Assembly (NCBI GenBank): GCA_035559315.1
Contig: DATMBJ010000002.1
Location: 1-23,526, forward strand
Reading direction: 5' to 3'
Length of the DNA: 23,526 nt
DNA from: DATLZM01 sp035559315
GTDB taxonomy: Bacteria > Actinomycetota > UBA4738 > HRBIN12
Each line of letters starts with the position of its first letter. The first letter of the stretch is position 1. The notes under the pieces were generated by a model, which saw only the letters and a list, made by a program, of their open reading frames with translations, did no database searches and had not been told where the DNA came from. The position numbers and the translations under genes were made by a program. Shown in pieces: positions 22,220-23,526 of this stretch.

Positions 22220-23122
22220 TCAGCCCTCCCAGGCCGGCTGGAACATGTGCCAGTCGGCGGGGCTCGCGGCGATGGCCCGCTCGAACGCCGCGGCCACGGC
22301 CCGGGTGATGGCCTCGGCGTCGGCCCGCTGGTCCCCGGTCCGCGGCAGCTCCACCGGGGCGCCGATCACGCACCGCCACCCCTCCGGCTCGGTGTAGACC
22401 GCGCACGGGAGGAGCGGCGCGCCGGTCGTGAGCGCGAGGGTCGCCGGCCCCGAGGGCAGCCGGCGACGGGCCCCGAACATCTCGACCTCGATCCCCCGCC
22501 CGGTGAGGTCCCGGTCGGCGATCAACCCCACGATCCGGTTCTCCGCGAGGTGCTCGGCGAGGCGGCGGGCGACCCCGCCGCCCGGCTCGAGGGGGATGAT
22601 CCCGATCCCGAGCCGCTCGCGGTGTCGGACGAACAGTCGGTAGAGCCGCTCGGGGCGGAGCCGCTCGGCCACCGCCACCGCCCGGTACCCCGACGCGGCG
22701 AGCCAGGCGCCGGCCGCGTCCCAGTTCCCCATGTGCGGGGCCACGCAGATCGCGCCCCGCCCCCGGGCCAGGGCGGCGTCGAGGTGCTCGAGCCCCTCGA
22801 CCCGGAACCGGGCTCGGACGACCTCCGGCCCCATCGCCGGCAGCCGGAACGTGTCGTGCCAGTACCGCGCGTAGAGGTCGAACGCCTCCCGGGTGGCGGC
22901 CCGCACCAGGGGGTCGTCCGGTGGGCGCCCCAGGACCCGGGCGAGGTTGCGGGCCACCGTGGCCCGGACCCCGGGGAGCGCGGCGTGGGCCAGGCGGCCG
23001 AGCGCCGCGAAGACCGCCCGCGACCACCGCTCGGGGAGCGCGCGGGCCAGCCGCTCGGCCAGCGCGTAGCCGTGGTAGGCGAGCCGCTCCCGCGGGGTCT
23101 CCCGGGTCCCCACCGCGGTCAC
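22220..23122 (-). CDS. Lysophospholipid acyltransferase-type enzyme, PatA-like (PIM acyltransferase)
   Basis: A 300-residue LpxL/HtrB-fold acyltransferase. The catalytic H-x4-D is H130 to D135 in CVAPHMGNWDAAG; IADRDLTGRGIEVEMFG (201-217) and PSGPATLALTTGAPLLPCAV (224-243) are the second and third blocks; FDLYARYWHDTFRL (81-94) is typical of this actinobacterial group. There is no signal peptide, so it is expected at the cytoplasmic face. By position between pgsA and the PimA-like gene it corresponds to Rv2611c (PatA), which acylates a mannose of PIM. The GTG start overlaps the pgsA stop (GTGA). The acyl acceptor is inferred from context only. Confidence 0.88.
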   Translation of the reverse strand: MTAVGTRETPRERLAYHGYALAERLARALPERWSRAVFAALGRLAHAALPGVRATVARNLARVLGRPPDDPLVRAATREAFDLYARYWHDTFRLPAMGPEVVRARFRVEGLEHLDAALARGRGAICVAPHMGNWDAAGAWLAASGYRAVAVAERLRPERLYRLFVRHRERLGIGIIPLEPGGGVARRLAEHLAENRIVGLIADRDLTGRGIEVEMFGARRRLPSGPATLALTTGAPLLPCAVYTEPEGWRCVIGAPVELPRTGDQRADAEAITRAVAAAFERAIAASPADWHMFQPAWEG

Positions 23123-23526
23123 GCCCGCTCCTCCTTGGCCACCTGGCTGGCCCGGACCGCCGCGGCGAGCGCGGACACGACGGCCACGGCCCACACCGTC
23201 CACCGCGTCCATCCGGCGGCGAGGCCGCCGGCGACCAGGAGGTAGCGGAGGCCCCGGGTCTTCGCGCTCTCCTCGACCCCGTAGCCGAGCGAGGCCCCAC
23301 GGGCCCGGACGTACGAGCCGAGGAACCCCGCGGCCAGGGCCGCGAGCGCCCCGGCCGCGGTCGCGGGGTCGGCGGCGCGGGCGCTCCACGCCACCGCGGC
23401 GAGCACGGTCCCGTCGAAGACCCGGTCGGCGAGGGAGTCGAGGATCCGTTCGAGCGGGCGGCCCCTCCGTTCGGCGAGCCGCCCCCCGGCGATGAGCGCG
23501 ACCCCGGCCGCCGCGGCCAGGGCCGC
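23119..23526 (-). CDS. pgsA: CDP-alcohol phosphatidyltransferase, PgsA1-like, C-terminal part with degenerate motif
   Basis: The last 135 codons of a gene that continues beyond the right edge. The order pgsA-acyltransferase-pimA and the segment SYVRARGASLGYG with a following helix point to the mycobacterial phosphatidylinositol-phosphate synthase family. Of the family motif D-x2-D-G-x2-A-R-x8-G-x3-D-x3-D, the last two aspartates are present (ILDSLADR, visible residues 28-35). In the place of the first part the sequence reads LIAGGRLAERRG: both metal-binding aspartates are missing, AR has become AE, and a two-residue gap follows. The second glycine also appears as Glu. This is either a divergent or inactive member, or the true motif lies outside the window. 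The family assignment is good; activity is doubtful. Confidence 0.75.
   Translation of the reverse strand, partial: AALAAAAGVALIAGGRLAERRGRPLERILDSLADRVFDGTVLAAVAWSARAADPATAAGALAALAAGFLGSYVRARGASLGYGVEESAKTRGLRYLLVAGGLAAGWTRWTVWAVAVVSALAAAVRASQVAKEERA

Noticed and set aside
1..23526. tRNA, rRNA, CRISPR arrays, insertion sequences or attachment sites
   Set aside because: None seen by eye; there are no transposase-like proteins, no direct repeats with regular spacers, and gaps between genes are too short for hidden structured RNAs beyond those listed.

Overview
The window looks like the chromosome of a high-G+C actinobacterium, probably a deep-branching or uncultured lineage. Four things point that way. 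(1) The base composition is extreme, with many GTG and TTG starts and GTGA/ATGA stop-start overlaps. (2) A phosphatidylinositol-mannoside type cluster is present (CDP-alcohol phosphatidyltransferase, acyltransferase, PimA-like glycosyltransferase). (3) The gene order pgsA-patA-pimA ... pdxS-pdxT-yebC-ruvC-ruvA-ruvB-yajC-secD-secF-apt-rel ... glyoxalase II-hisS-aspS follows, with insertions and losses, the Mycobacterium tuberculosis block Rv2612c to Rv2572c (recalled from memory). (4) A partial F420-type PPOX gene and mycobacterial-style promoters (TAnnnT -10 boxes, leaderless-looking starts) are present. No tRNA, rRNA, CRISPR array or transposase was seen, and no gene-free stretch exceeds 300 bases. 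The longest, 275 bases at 19316-19590, holds a promoter and a possible terminator.

Layout, read along the minus strand from the right edge. 23526-21117 is a phospholipid/PIM operon: pgsA (partial, with a degenerate active-site motif), a lysophospholipid-type acyltransferase, and a PimA-like glycosyltransferase. 21046-19591 is lemA-htpX, a membrane protein quality-control pair. 19315-18275 is a DUF3048 (YerB-like) exported protein with its own good promoter. 18195-15971 is pdxS-pdxT-yebC (PLP synthase and a YebC/PmpR family protein). 15873-13750 is ruvC-ruvA-ruvB, with an SOS-box-like site on the ruvC start codon and a perfect 16-bp palindrome just upstream. 13679-5998 is yajC-HD hydrolase-secD-secF-apt-rel-dtd, protein export plus purine salvage, stringent response and D-aminoacyl-tRNA proofreading. 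SecD carries a large insertion of cysteine-paired repeats. 3876-1 is metallo-beta-lactamase hydrolase-hisS-aspS-PPOX (partial), four genes joined by overlapping stop and start codons.

The one part that does not fit is a plus-strand island at 3974-5989, of visibly lower G+C than its neighbours, between dtd and the metallo-beta-lactamase gene. It encodes, in one tight operon, a membrane-anchored thioredoxin-fold protein without its CxxC, a Tat-exported protein that is about 20% cysteine, a small acidic protein of unknown family, and a MauE-type membrane protein with a CGCFG motif. The parts resemble the MauE/MauD/MauA maturation set of methylamine dehydrogenase, but there is no catalytic large subunit, no MauG, and the cysteine-rich protein is not a recognisable MauA. 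It is the best candidate here for an undescribed system, possibly the export and oxidative folding of an unknown polycysteine protein.
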